A stretch of DNA of 64,000 bases from an uncultured Acetatifactor sp. (GCA_910589035.1 CAJUSI010000009.1:83831-147830), one strand, 5' to 3'. Shown: positions 34,589-43,711, counted from the first letter of the stretch. Notes: a model not told the origin generated them from the sequence alone. Translations and numbers: made by a program.

Positions 34589-35061
34589 AGAAGATTTGTA
34601 CGCTATATTGTAAAGCACAGAAAACAGTTCGGAATAGAAAGCATAAAAGGAGTCAGGAAGAGGGATATGAATGCGGCAATTTTGAACCGCAGATACAGCG
34701 TGTCCGGCTCTCCTCTGAGTCATAATTCTCTCACGAAGGTCGGAGGGGACGTTCCCCAGCTCTTCCAGAAGCTGGAGGATATCTTCGATTTTTCCTTCTG
34801 CTCGTCCCTCATTTCGCACATCATCATCCGCTCCTTCCGGTCGCGGATAGCTTTCAGGCGCTCCTCGCGGAGATAGCGCAATGTTTTGCGAAGGCTCAGA
34901 TTTTCCGGTATTTCAATGGCCTCTTTCATACCCCTGCTTTTCACTTTGAGCATATCCAAATCCTCCTCCTGCTTTGTATTGAACAGCCGGATCCAGTCAT
35001 TGACCGCGCATGCACCCCGAAGGGGTTTGTTCAGCTCAATGTGTTTATCAAATTGTTGCAT
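34577..35061 (-). pseudogene. Remnant of an Rpn/PD-(D/E)XK transposase-family gene, frameshifted
   Basis: On the minus strand two overlapping frames together give the C-terminal part of this family: first LNKPLRGACAVNDWIRLFNT and MKEAIEIPENLSLRKTL, then in another frame VRNEGRAEGKIEDILQLLEE. The shift lies near 34817-34828, at a run of ATGATGATG. A further shift near 34700 would restore a family-like end (EPDTLYLRFKIAA). The N-terminal catalytic part is missing; the next plus-strand gene begins where it should lie. This is a decayed copy and should not make a working protein. Confidence 0.65.
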
Positions 35062-35142
35062 GATATCTGCATTTAGTGTATCCTATAAATGAAACGAATG
35101 CGAAGAAAGAGTGATGGGAGACAGGTGACGGGAGGGAGCAGA

Positions 35143-36849
35143 ATGAAGCGGTATTTTAACACGGAAGGCTGGTGCAGCCCGGACCGGCACTACATGGTGC
35201 GGCTGGACGAGCGGCTGGATAAAATAAAGAGGCTCTATGTGGACAGAGGGAAATACTTTATTATCAACAGGGGCCGGCAGTACGGCAAGACAACGACACT
35301 TTTCGCACTGGAAGAATACCTGAAAGCCGATTACCTTGTGATCTCCCTTGATTTTCAGGGAATCAGTACAATGGAATACAGCGATGAATATATTTTCACA
35401 AAGGCATTCCTGCGGATGTTTGTGGAAGTGCTGGAAGACAGCGGGGCGGACACGGATGAGGTGAGGCCTGTCATTATGCTTATGAGGGAAGCAGCGCAGA
35501 ATACATTGGGCGAGATGTTCTATCTGCTGAGCAAGTTCTGCAGGGCAGCGGCCAAACCGGTGGTCATGATGATCGATGAAGTGGACAATGCATCCAATCA
35601 TCAGGTGTTTCTTGATTTTCTGGCAATGCTTCGGAGCTATTACTTAAAACGGAAGAATAAAACGACTTTCCATTCCGTCATCCTTGCAGGGGTGTATGAC
35701 ATCAAAAATCTGAAATTGAAGATACGTCCCGATGCGGAACATCAGTATAACAGTCCGTGGAATATCGCGGCGGATTTTGATATCAATATGAATTTCACTG
35801 CGGACCAGATCCGCGCAATGCTGGAAGAATATGAGGAAGACAACCGGACCGGCATGGATGTGAGCGCCATGGCGGAGGAAATCTATCAGTATACCTCCGG
35901 CTATCCGTATCTGGTGTCGGCGCTGTGCAAGATCCTGGACGAAAAGCTGCCGGAGGAACTTTCGGAAGAACTGCAGGAAAGGCTTTCGGAAGGAACGCAG
36001 AGAAGACTTTCAGACGGACAGCCAGAGAGGCTTTCAGAAAGTCTGCAGGGAAGGCAGCCGGAGGAACTACTGGAAGGCAGTGCCGTTAAAGACCGGAAAA
36101 ACGTCTGGTCCGGAGAAGGGCTGGCAGAAGCGGTCAAAATTCTCCTGAATGAGAAGTCCCCCTTATTTGAAAGCATGATGAAGCAGCTTGACACGTATAA
36201 GGAGCTGCGGATTCTGATAGAAGAAATTGTGTATCAGGGCAAGAAGGTGCCGTTCAGTCCTTTTGTCAAATCTGTTAATCTGGGGCGTATGTTCGGGTAT
36301 TTAAAAGATGACAATGGGCGCATTATTATAGCAAACCGCATATTTGAAATGAGCATGATGAATATGCTTATTACGGAAGAGTCGCTGAGAAGCGATGCCT
36401 TCAGATCCGGAGACCGGGACAGAAACCGGTTTATCCGAAACGGAAGATTGAACATGCGGCTGGTATTGGAGAAATTCGTGGAGTATTTCCATGAAGTCTA
36501 CGGCGAGAACGACGAAAAATTCGTGGAAAGCTGCGGGCGGAAATTTTTCCTGCTGTTCCTGAAGCCCATCATCAACGGGACGGGGAATTATTACCTGGAG
36601 GCCCAGACCAGGGACATGGGCCGGACGGATGTGGTGGTGGACTACAGGGGCGAGCAGTTCGTGGTGGAGATGAAGATCTGGCGGGGAAATGAGTACAATG
36701 AGAGAGGCGAAAGACAGATGACAGAGTACCTGGATTATTTCCGCCGGGAGAAAGGCTATATGCTCAGCTTCAATTTCAATAAGAAGAAAGAGATCGGCGT
36801 GAAGGAGATAGCCATTGGAGACAAGACTATCGTGGAGGCGGTGGTCTGA
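35143..36849 (+). CDS. AAA-family ATPase with C-terminal PD-(D/E)XK-like domain and internal 24-bp repeats
   Basis: A 568-residue protein. The P-loop-like INRGRQYGKTTTLFAL near residues 43-58 and VVMMIDEVDNAS (Walker B) mark the ATPase. A C-terminal nuclease-like core has GRTDVVVDYRGEQFVVEMKIWRG. Between the ATPase and the rest, codons from 35953 to 36072 form five degenerate 8-residue repeats such as ERLSEGTQ and ERLSESLQ. ATG 35143 has GGGAGGG upstream; an in-frame ATG at 35089 lacks one. It is a relative of the gene at 32903, with a degraded transposase-family remnant in between. Function is unknown. Confidence 0.7.
   Translation: MKRYFNTEGWCSPDRHYMVRLDERLDKIKRLYVDRGKYFIINRGRQYGKTTTLFALEEYLKADYLVISLDFQGISTMEYSDEYIFTKAFLRMFVEVLEDSGADTDEVRPVIMLMREAAQNTLGEMFYLLSKFCRAAAKPVVMMIDEVDNASNHQVFLDFLAMLRSYYLKRKNKTTFHSVILAGVYDIKNLKLKIRPDAEHQYNSPWNIAADFDINMNFTADQIRAMLEEYEEDNRTGMDVSAMAEEIYQYTSGYPYLVSALCKILDEKLPEELSEELQERLSEGTQRRLSDGQPERLSESLQGRQPEELLEGSAVKDRKNVWSGEGLAEAVKILLNEKSPLFESMMKQLDTYKELRILIEEIVYQGKKVPFSPFVKSVNLGRMFGYLKDDNGRIIIANRIFEMSMMNMLITEESLRSDAFRSGDRDRNRFIRNGRLNMRLVLEKFVEYFHEVYGENDEKFVESCGRKFFLLFLKPIINGTGNYYLEAQTRDMGRTDVVVDYRGEQFVVEMKIWRGNEYNERGERQMTEYLDYFRREKGYMLSFNFNKKKEIGVKEIAIGDKTIVEAVV
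35953..36072 (+). repeat. Five degenerate 24-bp tandem repeats inside the ATPase gene
   Basis: Each unit is 24 bases, eight codons, with a core of AGRCTTTC. The units encode EELSEELQ, ERLSEGTQ, RRLSDGQP, ERLSESLQ and GRQPEELL. The reading frame is kept, giving a charged helical spacer. Confidence 0.75.
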
Positions 36850-36914
36850 AGAGAGGAACCGAAACAGAAGCGAAAGAAAAGCGAAAGAAAATAATGTAAA
36901 ATTTTCAAAAGGAA

Positions 36915-36943
36915 TTGCCGAAAAACAAAGAATATGCTATGAT
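36915..36943 (+). promoter_or_regulatory. Promoter of the potABCD operon
   Basis: TTGCCG at 36915-36920 and TATGAT at 36938-36943 with a 17-base spacer, about 95 bases before potA. Confidence 0.55.
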
Positions 36944-37038
36944 GAAAACAGGAAGAGCTTATCCAGAGCGAATGTTTATCCCCCTATACAAAAGACAAAA
37001 TGGATAAGTTCTTCCTTTTTGCAAAGGAGAGGCAGTCA

Positions 37039-38277
37039 TTGAAAAATACGATTATCACTTTAAAGGACGTTACTGTTTCTTATGATGGGGAGCAGGTTTT
37101 GAACGGTTTCAACCTGGAGATACATGACGGAGAGTTCGTTACTCTGCTGGGCCCCTCCGGCTGCGGCAAGACTACCGCGCTGCGCACCATCGCCGGTTTT
37201 ATCAGACCGGACAGGGGGGATGTCTTTTTTTATGAGAGAAACATTACGAATCTTCCGCCCCACAAGCGGGAGGTCAACACCATTTTCCAGAAATATGCCC
37301 TCTTCCCCCATCTGAATGTCTATGAGAATATTGCCTTCGGGATGCGGCTGAAGGGCCGGAGCGAGAAGGAGATTAAACAGACCGTGCATGAGATGCTGGC
37401 GAAGGTGAACCTCACCGGATACGCCCACCGGGGCATCGGACAGCTTTCCGGCGGACAGCAGCAGCGGGTGGCAATCGCCCGGGCGCTGGCCAATGAGCCG
37501 AAGGTTCTGCTTCTGGACGAGCCCCTGGGCGCCCTGGACTTAAAGCTGCGCAAGGATATGCAGGTGGAGCTGAAGAAGCTGCAGCAGGAGACGGGTATTA
37601 CCTTCATCTTCGTCACCCATGACCAGGAGGAGGCGCTGTCCATGTCAGATACGGTGGTGGTGATGGACGGGGGCGTAATTCAGCAGATCGGAACGCCCAC
37701 CGATATATACAATGAACCCCGGAACGCTTTTGTGGCGGATTTTATCGGGGAGTCCAATATCCTGGACGGTATTATGCTGGAGGACTACTCCGTGAAGTTT
37801 GCCGGGCATGTGTTCCGCTGCCTTGACGGCGGATTCGGCCGGAATACGCCTGTGGATGTGGTGATACGGCCGGAGGACATCAGGGTGGTGGAGCCGGATT
37901 CCACCCTGATTACCGGGGATGTCACAGCGGTCACCTTCAAGGGGGTGCATTATGAGATCATAGTGGATGTGGCAGGTTTCAAATGGATGATACAGTCCAC
38001 GGAATGCCGTCATGTGGGAGACAGAATAGGGCTTTCCCTCACGCCAAATGACATTCATGTCATGAAAAAGTCCGAATACTCCGGCATGTTCGGGGATTAC
38101 AGTACCTTCAGTGACGAAATGGGGGAGGATATCATTGCATCTGATGAAGCCAATGCCTTAAACAGAGCGGACGCCACAGGCAGAGCAGATAGTGCAACCG
38201 CAGTGGCCGCCTCAGACAGAGCAAACGAGTCGGAACCGGAGGATGAAAAAGAGGAGGGCCGTGCCGATGAAATCTGA
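37039..38277 (+). CDS. potA: Spermidine/putrescine ABC transporter ATP-binding protein
   Basis: A 412-residue ABC ATPase. Walker A is GPSGCGKT, the signature LSGGQQQRVAIARAL, Walker B VLLLDEPLGALD, followed by the H-loop FVTHDQEEAL; a TOBE domain with VVIRPEDIRVVE follows. It powers polyamine uptake with PotB and PotC, which overlap downstream. The start is TTG 37039, since AAGGAGAGG lies 6-7 bases before; an upstream ATG at 37000 has no ribosome site. The last 45 residues are Ala/Asp/Glu-rich and low in complexity, an addition relative to usual PotA. Confidence 0.9.
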   Translation: MKNTIITLKDVTVSYDGEQVLNGFNLEIHDGEFVTLLGPSGCGKTTALRTIAGFIRPDRGDVFFYERNITNLPPHKREVNTIFQKYALFPHLNVYENIAFGMRLKGRSEKEIKQTVHEMLAKVNLTGYAHRGIGQLSGGQQQRVAIARALANEPKVLLLDEPLGALDLKLRKDMQVELKKLQQETGITFIFVTHDQEEALSMSDTVVVMDGGVIQQIGTPTDIYNEPRNAFVADFIGESNILDGIMLEDYSVKFAGHVFRCLDGGFGRNTPVDVVIRPEDIRVVEPDSTLITGDVTAVTFKGVHYEIIVDVAGFKWMIQSTECRHVGDRIGLSLTPNDIHVMKKSEYSGMFGDYSTFSDEMGEDIIASDEANALNRADATGRADSATAVAASDRANESEPEDEKEEGRADEI

Positions 38278-39094
38278 TTCCAAGCTGCTCTCCGCCCCCT
38301 ACACGGTCTGGATGACTATCTTTATCGTACTGCCCATGCTTCTGGTGGGATATTTTGCCTTTACCGACAAATCCGGCAGCTTTACCATGGAAAACATGTT
38401 AAGCGTGGGGCAGTATTCCAATGTATTCCTGCGCTCCATCTGGCTGGGGGCGGTGGCTACGGCGGTATCGCTTATGCTGGGATATCCTTTGGCCTATATT
38501 ATCGCAAAAATGAACGCCAGACGCCAGAACGTGATGGTGATGCTGGTGATGCTGCCCATGTGGATGAACTTTCTGCTGCGCACCTATGCCTGGATGACGC
38601 TTCTGGAGGACAACGGCCTGATCAACTCAGCCCTGGCCGCCATCGGCCTGCCCCGGATCCACATGATCAATACCGCGGGAGCCGTGGTCCTTGGCATGGT
38701 TTACAATTACATACCCTACATGATTCTCCCCCTGTATTCCGTACTGACCAAAATCGACCGGAGCGTGATAGAGGCGGCCCAGGATCTGGGCGCCAACAGC
38801 AGGGAGGTCTTTTTCAAGGTAGTGGTGCCCATGAGCATGCCGGGCATTATTTCGGGGGTTACCATGGTGTTTGTGCCTGCGGTCAGCACCTTTATTATCT
38901 CGAAAATGCTGGGAGGCGGGGGAAATCTGCTCATCGGTGACCTGATCGACATGCAGTTCCTGGGCAGCGCCTACAATCCCAACCTGGGCTCGGCCGTTTC
39001 GCTGGTGCTGATGGTGATCATTCTGATCTGTATGGGCATCATGAACCAGTTTGACGACGGCGAGGCGGCCGGGGGAGGAGGAATCCTGATATGA
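38267..39094 (+). CDS. potB: Spermidine/putrescine ABC transporter permease
   Basis: A 275-residue inner-membrane permease with about six hydrophobic segments. The EAA loop, EAAQDLGANSREVFFKVVVP, contacts PotA. It overlaps potA by 11 bases, and ATG 38267 follows GAGGAGGG inside potA. Its stop forms ATGA with potC. Together these overlaps show a tightly coupled transporter operon. Confidence 0.9.
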   Translation: MKSDSKLLSAPYTVWMTIFIVLPMLLVGYFAFTDKSGSFTMENMLSVGQYSNVFLRSIWLGAVATAVSLMLGYPLAYIIAKMNARRQNVMVMLVMLPMWMNFLLRTYAWMTLLEDNGLINSALAAIGLPRIHMINTAGAVVLGMVYNYIPYMILPLYSVLTKIDRSVIEAAQDLGANSREVFFKVVVPMSMPGIISGVTMVFVPAVSTFIISKMLGGGGNLLIGDLIDMQFLGSAYNPNLGSAVSLVLMVIILICMGIMNQFDDGEAAGGGGILI

Positions 39095-39909
39095 AAAAGG
39101 CAGGCGCACGTATTTATACCTTCCTGATTTTCCTGTTTTTATATGCCCCCATTTTTGTGCTGATCGTATTCTCCTTCAACGGTTCGGAGACTGCCAGTCG
39201 TGTGGTATGGGGCGGCTTTTCTCTGCGCTGGTATAAGAAGCTTTTCGAGGACCGGCTGATTATGGAGGCCCTGCGCAATACTCTTGTGATCGCGGTGGTA
39301 TCCGCGGCGGCGTCCACGGTATTGGGCACCATGGCGGCCATCGGGATCAATTCCATGAAGCGTCTGCCCAGGCGTATCATGATGGATATCACGAATTTCC
39401 CAATGGTCAATCCGGAGATTGTGACAGGTGTGTCGTTAATGCTGCTGTTCGTATCGGCTGTTCGGCTCTTCGGCGGGAGAAGTCTGGGAATGGGTTCCCT
39501 TTTTGCCGCCCATATCACCTTCTGCCTGCCCTATGTCATTTTATCGGTGCTGCCCAAGCTGCGCCAGATGGATCCGAATCTCTATGAGGCGGCCCAGGAT
39601 CTGGGCTGTCCGCCGGCCAGGGCCTTCTTCAAGGTGGTGCTGCCCGAGATCATGCCGGGAATCGTCACAGGGATGATTATGGCCTTTACGCTTTCCATCG
39701 ATGACTTTGTGATCAGCTACTTTACCAGCGGCACCACCCAGACGCTGCCGATTTATATTTATTCCATGACCAGAAAGCGGATCAGTCCCGAAATCAACGC
39801 CCTGTCCACGGTGCTGTTCGCGGTGGTGATGCTGCTGCTGATCGTGATCAATGTCCGCAATGCAAGGGATCAGGAGAAAGGGAAAGTACGGAGGAGTCCG
39901 CATCTATGA
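39091..39909 (+). CDS. potC: Spermidine/putrescine ABC transporter permease
   Basis: A 272-residue permease with a signal-anchor-like first segment (FLIFLFLYAPIFVLIVFSF) and several more membrane segments. The EAA loop reads EAAQDLGCPPARAFFKVVLP. It pairs with PotB to form the channel. It overlaps potB at its start and potD by 4 bases at its end. Confidence 0.9.
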   Translation: MKKAGARIYTFLIFLFLYAPIFVLIVFSFNGSETASRVVWGGFSLRWYKKLFEDRLIMEALRNTLVIAVVSAAASTVLGTMAAIGINSMKRLPRRIMMDITNFPMVNPEIVTGVSLMLLFVSAVRLFGGRSLGMGSLFAAHITFCLPYVILSVLPKLRQMDPNLYEAAQDLGCPPARAFFKVVLPEIMPGIVTGMIMAFTLSIDDFVISYFTSGTTQTLPIYIYSMTRKRISPEINALSTVLFAVVMLLLIVINVRNARDQEKGKVRRSPHL

Positions 39910-41135
39910 AGAAAGGCAATTTCTTTTATGCAAAAATACAGTATTTCATGCGCGGCGTTTTATATATGATTCTCTGTCTGGCCCTCTGCGCGGCGCAGTC
40001 TCCCGCGGGGACGGTACAGGCCGGGGAGGAGGCCGCTCCGGATCGGGGAGTTACCATAAATGTCTATAACTGGGGGGAGTACATTGCCAACGGCACCGAC
40101 GATTCCCTGGACGTGAACGAGGAGTTCACCAGACGCACGGGGATCCGGGTGAATTACACCACCTTTGACAGCAACGAAGCCCTGTACTCCAAGCTGGTGG
40201 GGGGAGGCGCGGATTATGATGTGATTATCCCGTCGGATTATATGGTGTCCAGGCTCATAGACGAAAATATGCTGGCGGAGCTGGACTTTTCCAATATTCC
40301 TAATTTTCAGTATATTGACGAACAGTTTCAGAATCCGGACTATGATCCCGGGAGCCGCTATTCGGTGCCCTATACCTGGGGGCTTGTGGGCCTTTTCTAC
40401 AATGCGGATTACATTGAGGAGGAGATTACCAGCTGGTCCGCTCTTTGGGATGAACGTTATGCGGGTAAGATCCTGATGTTTGACAATCCCCGGGATTCCT
40501 TTGCCATTGCGCAGTTTCTGCTGGGACAGTCCGTGAATACCACGGATGAAGACGACTGGGCGGAGGCCGCCGCGCTTCTGAAGCAGCAGAAGCCCATGGT
40601 GCAGGCCTATGTCATGGACAGGATTTTTGACAAAATGGAAAGCGCCGAGGCCTGGATTGCACCTTACTATTCCGGTGACGCGGCAATTCTGGTGGAAAAC
40701 AGCGACAGCATTAAATTTGTGGTGCCCCGGGAGGGAACCAATTATTTTGTGGACGCCATGTGCATTCCGATTACCTCCAGCCACAAGACGGAAGCCGAGG
40801 AATACATCAACTTCCTCTGCGACCCGGAGATAGCCGGCGCCAATATGAATTATGTGGGCTACTCCACCCCGGAGAGCGCCGCCAAGGCCTATATGGATCA
40901 GGAGATGGTGGAGAGCCCCATTTATTATCCGGATGAGGAGATTCTGGAGCGCACGCAGGTATTTGTGAATCTTCCGGATTCCACCAGCAGGCTGGTAGAC
41001 CGTTTGTGGGCGGAGGCGAAAATGGGAGGCCCCGGAGAGTCGGCGGTGCTGGTGGCGATTATCCTGGGATTTCTGGGAGTTTACATTGCAATTATCATCT
41101 ATAAAAGGCGCAAGCGCAGGCGGGAGCTGGCGTAG
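39906..41135 (+). CDS. potD: Spermidine/putrescine-binding protein with C-terminal membrane anchor
   Basis: A 409-residue extracytoplasmic solute-binding protein. An N-terminal hydrophobic signal (about residues 17-32) precedes VTINVYNWGEYI, the usual PotD start; DYDVIIPSDYMVSRL and PYTWGLVGLFYN are family landmarks. The signal contains a Cys (LALC), but the residue before it is Leu, so it is a poor lipobox. Instead a C-terminal segment near residues 380-400 (AVLVAIILGFLGVYIAIII) followed by KRRKRRR should hold the protein in the membrane. This would replace the lipid anchor normal for Gram-positive binding proteins. Confidence 0.88.
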   Translation: MKKGNFFYAKIQYFMRGVLYMILCLALCAAQSPAGTVQAGEEAAPDRGVTINVYNWGEYIANGTDDSLDVNEEFTRRTGIRVNYTTFDSNEALYSKLVGGGADYDVIIPSDYMVSRLIDENMLAELDFSNIPNFQYIDEQFQNPDYDPGSRYSVPYTWGLVGLFYNADYIEEEITSWSALWDERYAGKILMFDNPRDSFAIAQFLLGQSVNTTDEDDWAEAAALLKQQKPMVQAYVMDRIFDKMESAEAWIAPYYSGDAAILVENSDSIKFVVPREGTNYFVDAMCIPITSSHKTEAEEYINFLCDPEIAGANMNYVGYSTPESAAKAYMDQEMVESPIYYPDEEILERTQVFVNLPDSTSRLVDRLWAEAKMGGPGESAVLVAIILGFLGVYIAIIIYKRRKRRRELA

Positions 41136-41207
41136 GCGGCCCAAAACTTTCAATTATTAAGGAAATCTAAAATCTGCACTTTTAATTATTAATTTTTTGA
41201 TTTTCAC

Positions 41208-41236
41208 TTGAAAACAAATACGGAAAATCGTATATT
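41208..41236 (+). promoter_or_regulatory. Promoter of the HTH regulator gene
   Basis: TTGAAA at 41208-41213 and TATATT at 41231-41236, spacer 17. Just downstream GATACT occurs twice (near 41237 and 41255), which could be an operator for autoregulation, though this is weak. Confidence 0.6.
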
Positions 41237-41280
41237 GATACTGTGTACTCGATGTGATACTTGATATGGAGGATAATAAA

Positions 41281-41631
41281 ATGACAAAAGCAGAGATTTT
41301 GAAGAAAGAGATATTGGGGCAGTACCGCAGCGTACGCCAGTTTGCATTGGAGATGAATATACCTTACAGCACGCTGGTAACTGCGTTAGAACGCGGTATA
41401 GAGGGAATGGCCTACGGAACGGTTATCAGAATGTGTGATAAGCTCAGCCTGAATCCTGTTGATTTCTCTTCTCTGGAAAGGGATGCGCCCCTTGGAGCTC
41501 AGCTGTTGGAGAACCGGGTCATGCAGAATTATGTGAAGCTGAATCAGACGGGACGCGACAAGGTCCTGGAGCTGATGGACGACTTCGTGCAGATCGACAG
41601 GTATAAGGCAAAGGGTAAAAAGGGAAAGTAG
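41281..41631 (+). CDS. Small HTH (XRE-like) transcriptional regulator
   Basis: A 116-residue protein. Residues 1-60 contain a lambda-repressor-like helix-turn-helix (SVRQFALEMNIPYSTLVTALERG), and the C-terminus is basic (KAKGKKGK). GGAGG stands 9 bases before ATG 41281. It has its own promoter and a bidirectional terminator behind it, so it is a single-gene unit. Targets are unknown; repeats near its promoter suggest it may control itself. Confidence 0.75.
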   Translation: MTKAEILKKEILGQYRSVRQFALEMNIPYSTLVTALERGIEGMAYGTVIRMCDKLSLNPVDFSSLERDAPLGAQLLENRVMQNYVKLNQTGRDKVLELMDDFVQIDRYKAKGKKGK

Positions 41632-41778
41632 AATCTGCTTCCGTGGCGGAAAACGGAGTACATAAAAGCAGATCATAGAAAAGCAGAGTGCATAAACACA
41701 TAAAAATGCCTGCGGCGCCTTACCGATTTCATGTCCACCTGGCGGCAGATTATTCTATAAGGCAAAATCCTATATGGC

Positions 41779-41812
41779 AAAAAAGAGACTTCCCTGAGGA
41801 GGTCTCTTTTTT
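41779..41812. terminator. Bidirectional terminator between the HTH gene and the FliD-like gene
   Basis: An A6-stem-T6 hairpin: AAAAAAGAGAC at 41779-41789 pairs with GTCTCTTTTTT at 41802-41812, extended by TTCC/GGAG with one wobble pair. It has T-runs on both strands and sits between convergent genes. The rest of 41632-41927 shows nothing else I recognise. Confidence 0.85.
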
Positions 41813-41927
41813 ATAGTCCGACCCGGACAAGCCGGAACCAGGCTTTGCCGGAATGGGCAGGACTTCGTTCTTAAGTATCTGATCGGCTGACATCGGAAAC
41901 CCGGATGCCATAAACGCTTCCGCGCGA

Positions 41928-43226
41928 TCAATAATATCTGTCGAACATCATGCCGGTATAAGCGCTGGTCACATAGGGATTAATGAAATTGTGGCCGGGG
42001 TTCTTATAGGCTACCATGACTTTTTCTACGTAATCCATGGGATTTAAGGCCACCTGATCGCTTTTCCTTAAGAGCGTGCTGGAGAAACTCTTCAGGTAAT
42101 CAAAGGCCTCCTTCACGTCGAGACTGCGGGCGGCGGTCTCTGTCAGCACCTCTTTGTCCACGGCAAGGGTGCCGTCTTTCTCCAGGTTCAGGCCGATGGA
42201 CTCCAGCGAGGGCCCGTACTGCGTGGCAATGCCCCGAAGCTCCCGCACCAGGTGCCTGCTCCTGGACTGGGTCTCCAGATAGGAGGAAGCCGCTTTGACG
42301 AAATCATTGTAGCCGCCCACCAAATGGCAGACATTATCGGTCAGAGATTCCACATCCGTCTTCAGGCCGATCCGGACAGGCTGGTCATTTTCCGTGAGGC
42401 CGGTTAAATGCACATCGAACAGCTTATCCAGGGTGAAGCGATTGGTTGCGGAGGTACGTTCCTCTCCGTTTACCGCAAAACTGGCGTTCGCAGGATCCCG
42501 GCTGATATAGTCCAGACCGAAATACTCCACCGTACCGGATCCCATTCCGCTGTGCTCATCGCTGACTGTAAAGAGCTGAGCTTTCCCGGGGGCAATACCG
42601 GTGGCCTCGGAGGTAAGCCTTATGGAAGTCCTCCCCTCGGACTCTGCCAGTGACGCCTTCAGGCCAATGTCGGAATTATTGATCAGGCGCACCAGGCGTT
42701 CCTGAATTTCTCGGTTGGTTTCCGCTTCCCCCACGGAAAACTGGAATTCGTAGTTCATATCATTGATGCCGATGTCAAAGGAATACATATCCGGCGCTAA
42801 AGACGCTCTGCTGTTGTTGGGGAGGAAAAGCCCCAGATTCTCCTGGGAAACGGCCAGAGAATGAATGTCAAGCCGAAAATCGGGCATGTCGGCCGGAAGC
42901 TCTTTGTCGCCCACATAGGAGACCTGTGCCACCCCTTCATCGGTGGAAAAAGCGCTCTTCTTGCGGAACAGTCCGTCTTTCTCCAGTCCGCCCAGCTGGG
43001 CAATGGTATTGCGCAGCCCCCGGGCATTTTCCTTTAAATCAATGGCATATTGCTGTGTGTCTTTGCTGGTAGTGGGGAGATACCAGGGGGCATCCTTGTT
43101 TAATTTGACAATGGTATTGTATACGCTGCGCAGTTCGCTTCTCTTGTGCGTATCATATTTGGTCAGCGATTTCGGCGCATAGGAAGTCATATAATTATTG
43201 TATACCGTGTTCATGACGGCTCCCAT
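41928..43226 (-). CDS. FliD-like (flagellar hook-associated protein 2-like) protein
   Basis: A 432-residue protein. The middle reads SFDIGINDMNYEFQFSVGE followed by ERLVRLINNSDIGLKASL and TSIRLTSEATG, the pattern of FliD/flagellin-hook repeats. DNVCHLVGGYNDFVKAA and the C-terminal LGLNLEKDGTL-like stretch (IGLNLEKDGTLAVD) also match FliD C-terminal domains. FliD caps the flagellar filament, yet no other flagellar gene is near. The start is ATG 43226 with AAAGGAGGG upstream; the frame continues further upstream without support. It may be a real filament cap or a derived surface protein. Confidence 0.6.
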   Translation of the reverse strand: MGAVMNTVYNNYMTSYAPKSLTKYDTHKRSELRSVYNTIVKLNKDAPWYLPTTSKDTQQYAIDLKENARGLRNTIAQLGGLEKDGLFRKKSAFSTDEGVAQVSYVGDKELPADMPDFRLDIHSLAVSQENLGLFLPNNSRASLAPDMYSFDIGINDMNYEFQFSVGEAETNREIQERLVRLINNSDIGLKASLAESEGRTSIRLTSEATGIAPGKAQLFTVSDEHSGMGSGTVEYFGLDYISRDPANASFAVNGEERTSATNRFTLDKLFDVHLTGLTENDQPVRIGLKTDVESLTDNVCHLVGGYNDFVKAASSYLETQSRSRHLVRELRGIATQYGPSLESIGLNLEKDGTLAVDKEVLTETAARSLDVKEAFDYLKSFSSTLLRKSDQVALNPMDYVEKVMVAYKNPGHNFINPYVTSAYTGMMFDRYY

Positions 43227-43272
43227 TGCAGGCCCTCCTTTCTCCGGGTTGAGAACCCACCGAATTATTAAA

Positions 43273-43301
43273 ATTATAGCACACAAGGCGGGGAGAAACA
43301 A
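43273..43301 (-). promoter_or_regulatory. Promoter of the FliD-like gene
   Basis: On the minus strand TTGTTT (43296-43301) and TATAAT (43273-43278) have a 17-base spacer, 47 bases before the start. This is a sigma-A type, not a sigma-28 flagellar promoter. The 43302-43450 stretch has nothing else I recognise. Confidence 0.65.
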
Positions 43302-43450
43302 GTAGAAACAGGGAAGCAATCTGAAAAAAACAGCAAAAATATCGGCAGAAGGACCTGCACCGGAATACCGCAGTCCCTGACGCAGTCTGCGGACCGGCGG
43401 AAACCGGATGAAAATACGCTGAAAATACAGGCCGATATGCGAAAAAACAG

Positions 43451-43479
43451 TTGACGGATAGTCCTGTCTGTGATATAGT
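43451..43479 (+). promoter_or_regulatory. Promoter of the rpmG-secE-nusG operon
   Basis: TTGACG at 43451-43456 and TATAGT at 43474-43479, spacer 17. Confidence 0.7.
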
Positions 43480-43561
43480 ATAAAAACAAAATAAGATTTC
43501 AGGTCTTTTTTTTATGCTTAAAATAAGCCGGCAAGCTTAGAAAACACGTGGAGGTAGCGAA

Positions 43562-43711
43562 ATGCGTACAAAAATTACTTTGGCATGTACCGAATGCAAG
43601 CAGCGTAACTACAATACTACCAAGGATAAGAAGACTCATCCTGACAGAATGGAGATCAGAAAGTATTGCAGATTTTGCAGGAAGCACACAGCGCACAAGG
43701 AAACCAAATAA
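43562..43711 (+). CDS. rpmG: Ribosomal protein L33
   Basis: A 49-residue protein starting MRTKITLACTECKQRNY with the zinc-ribbon Cys pairs CTEC and CRFC, so it is the zinc-binding form of L33. The start lies behind ACGTGGAGGTAG. It heads the usual rpmG-secE-nusG block of Firmicutes. Its length is normal for the family. Confidence 0.92.
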   Translation: MRTKITLACTECKQRNYNTTKDKKTHPDRMEIRKYCRFCRKHTAHKETK

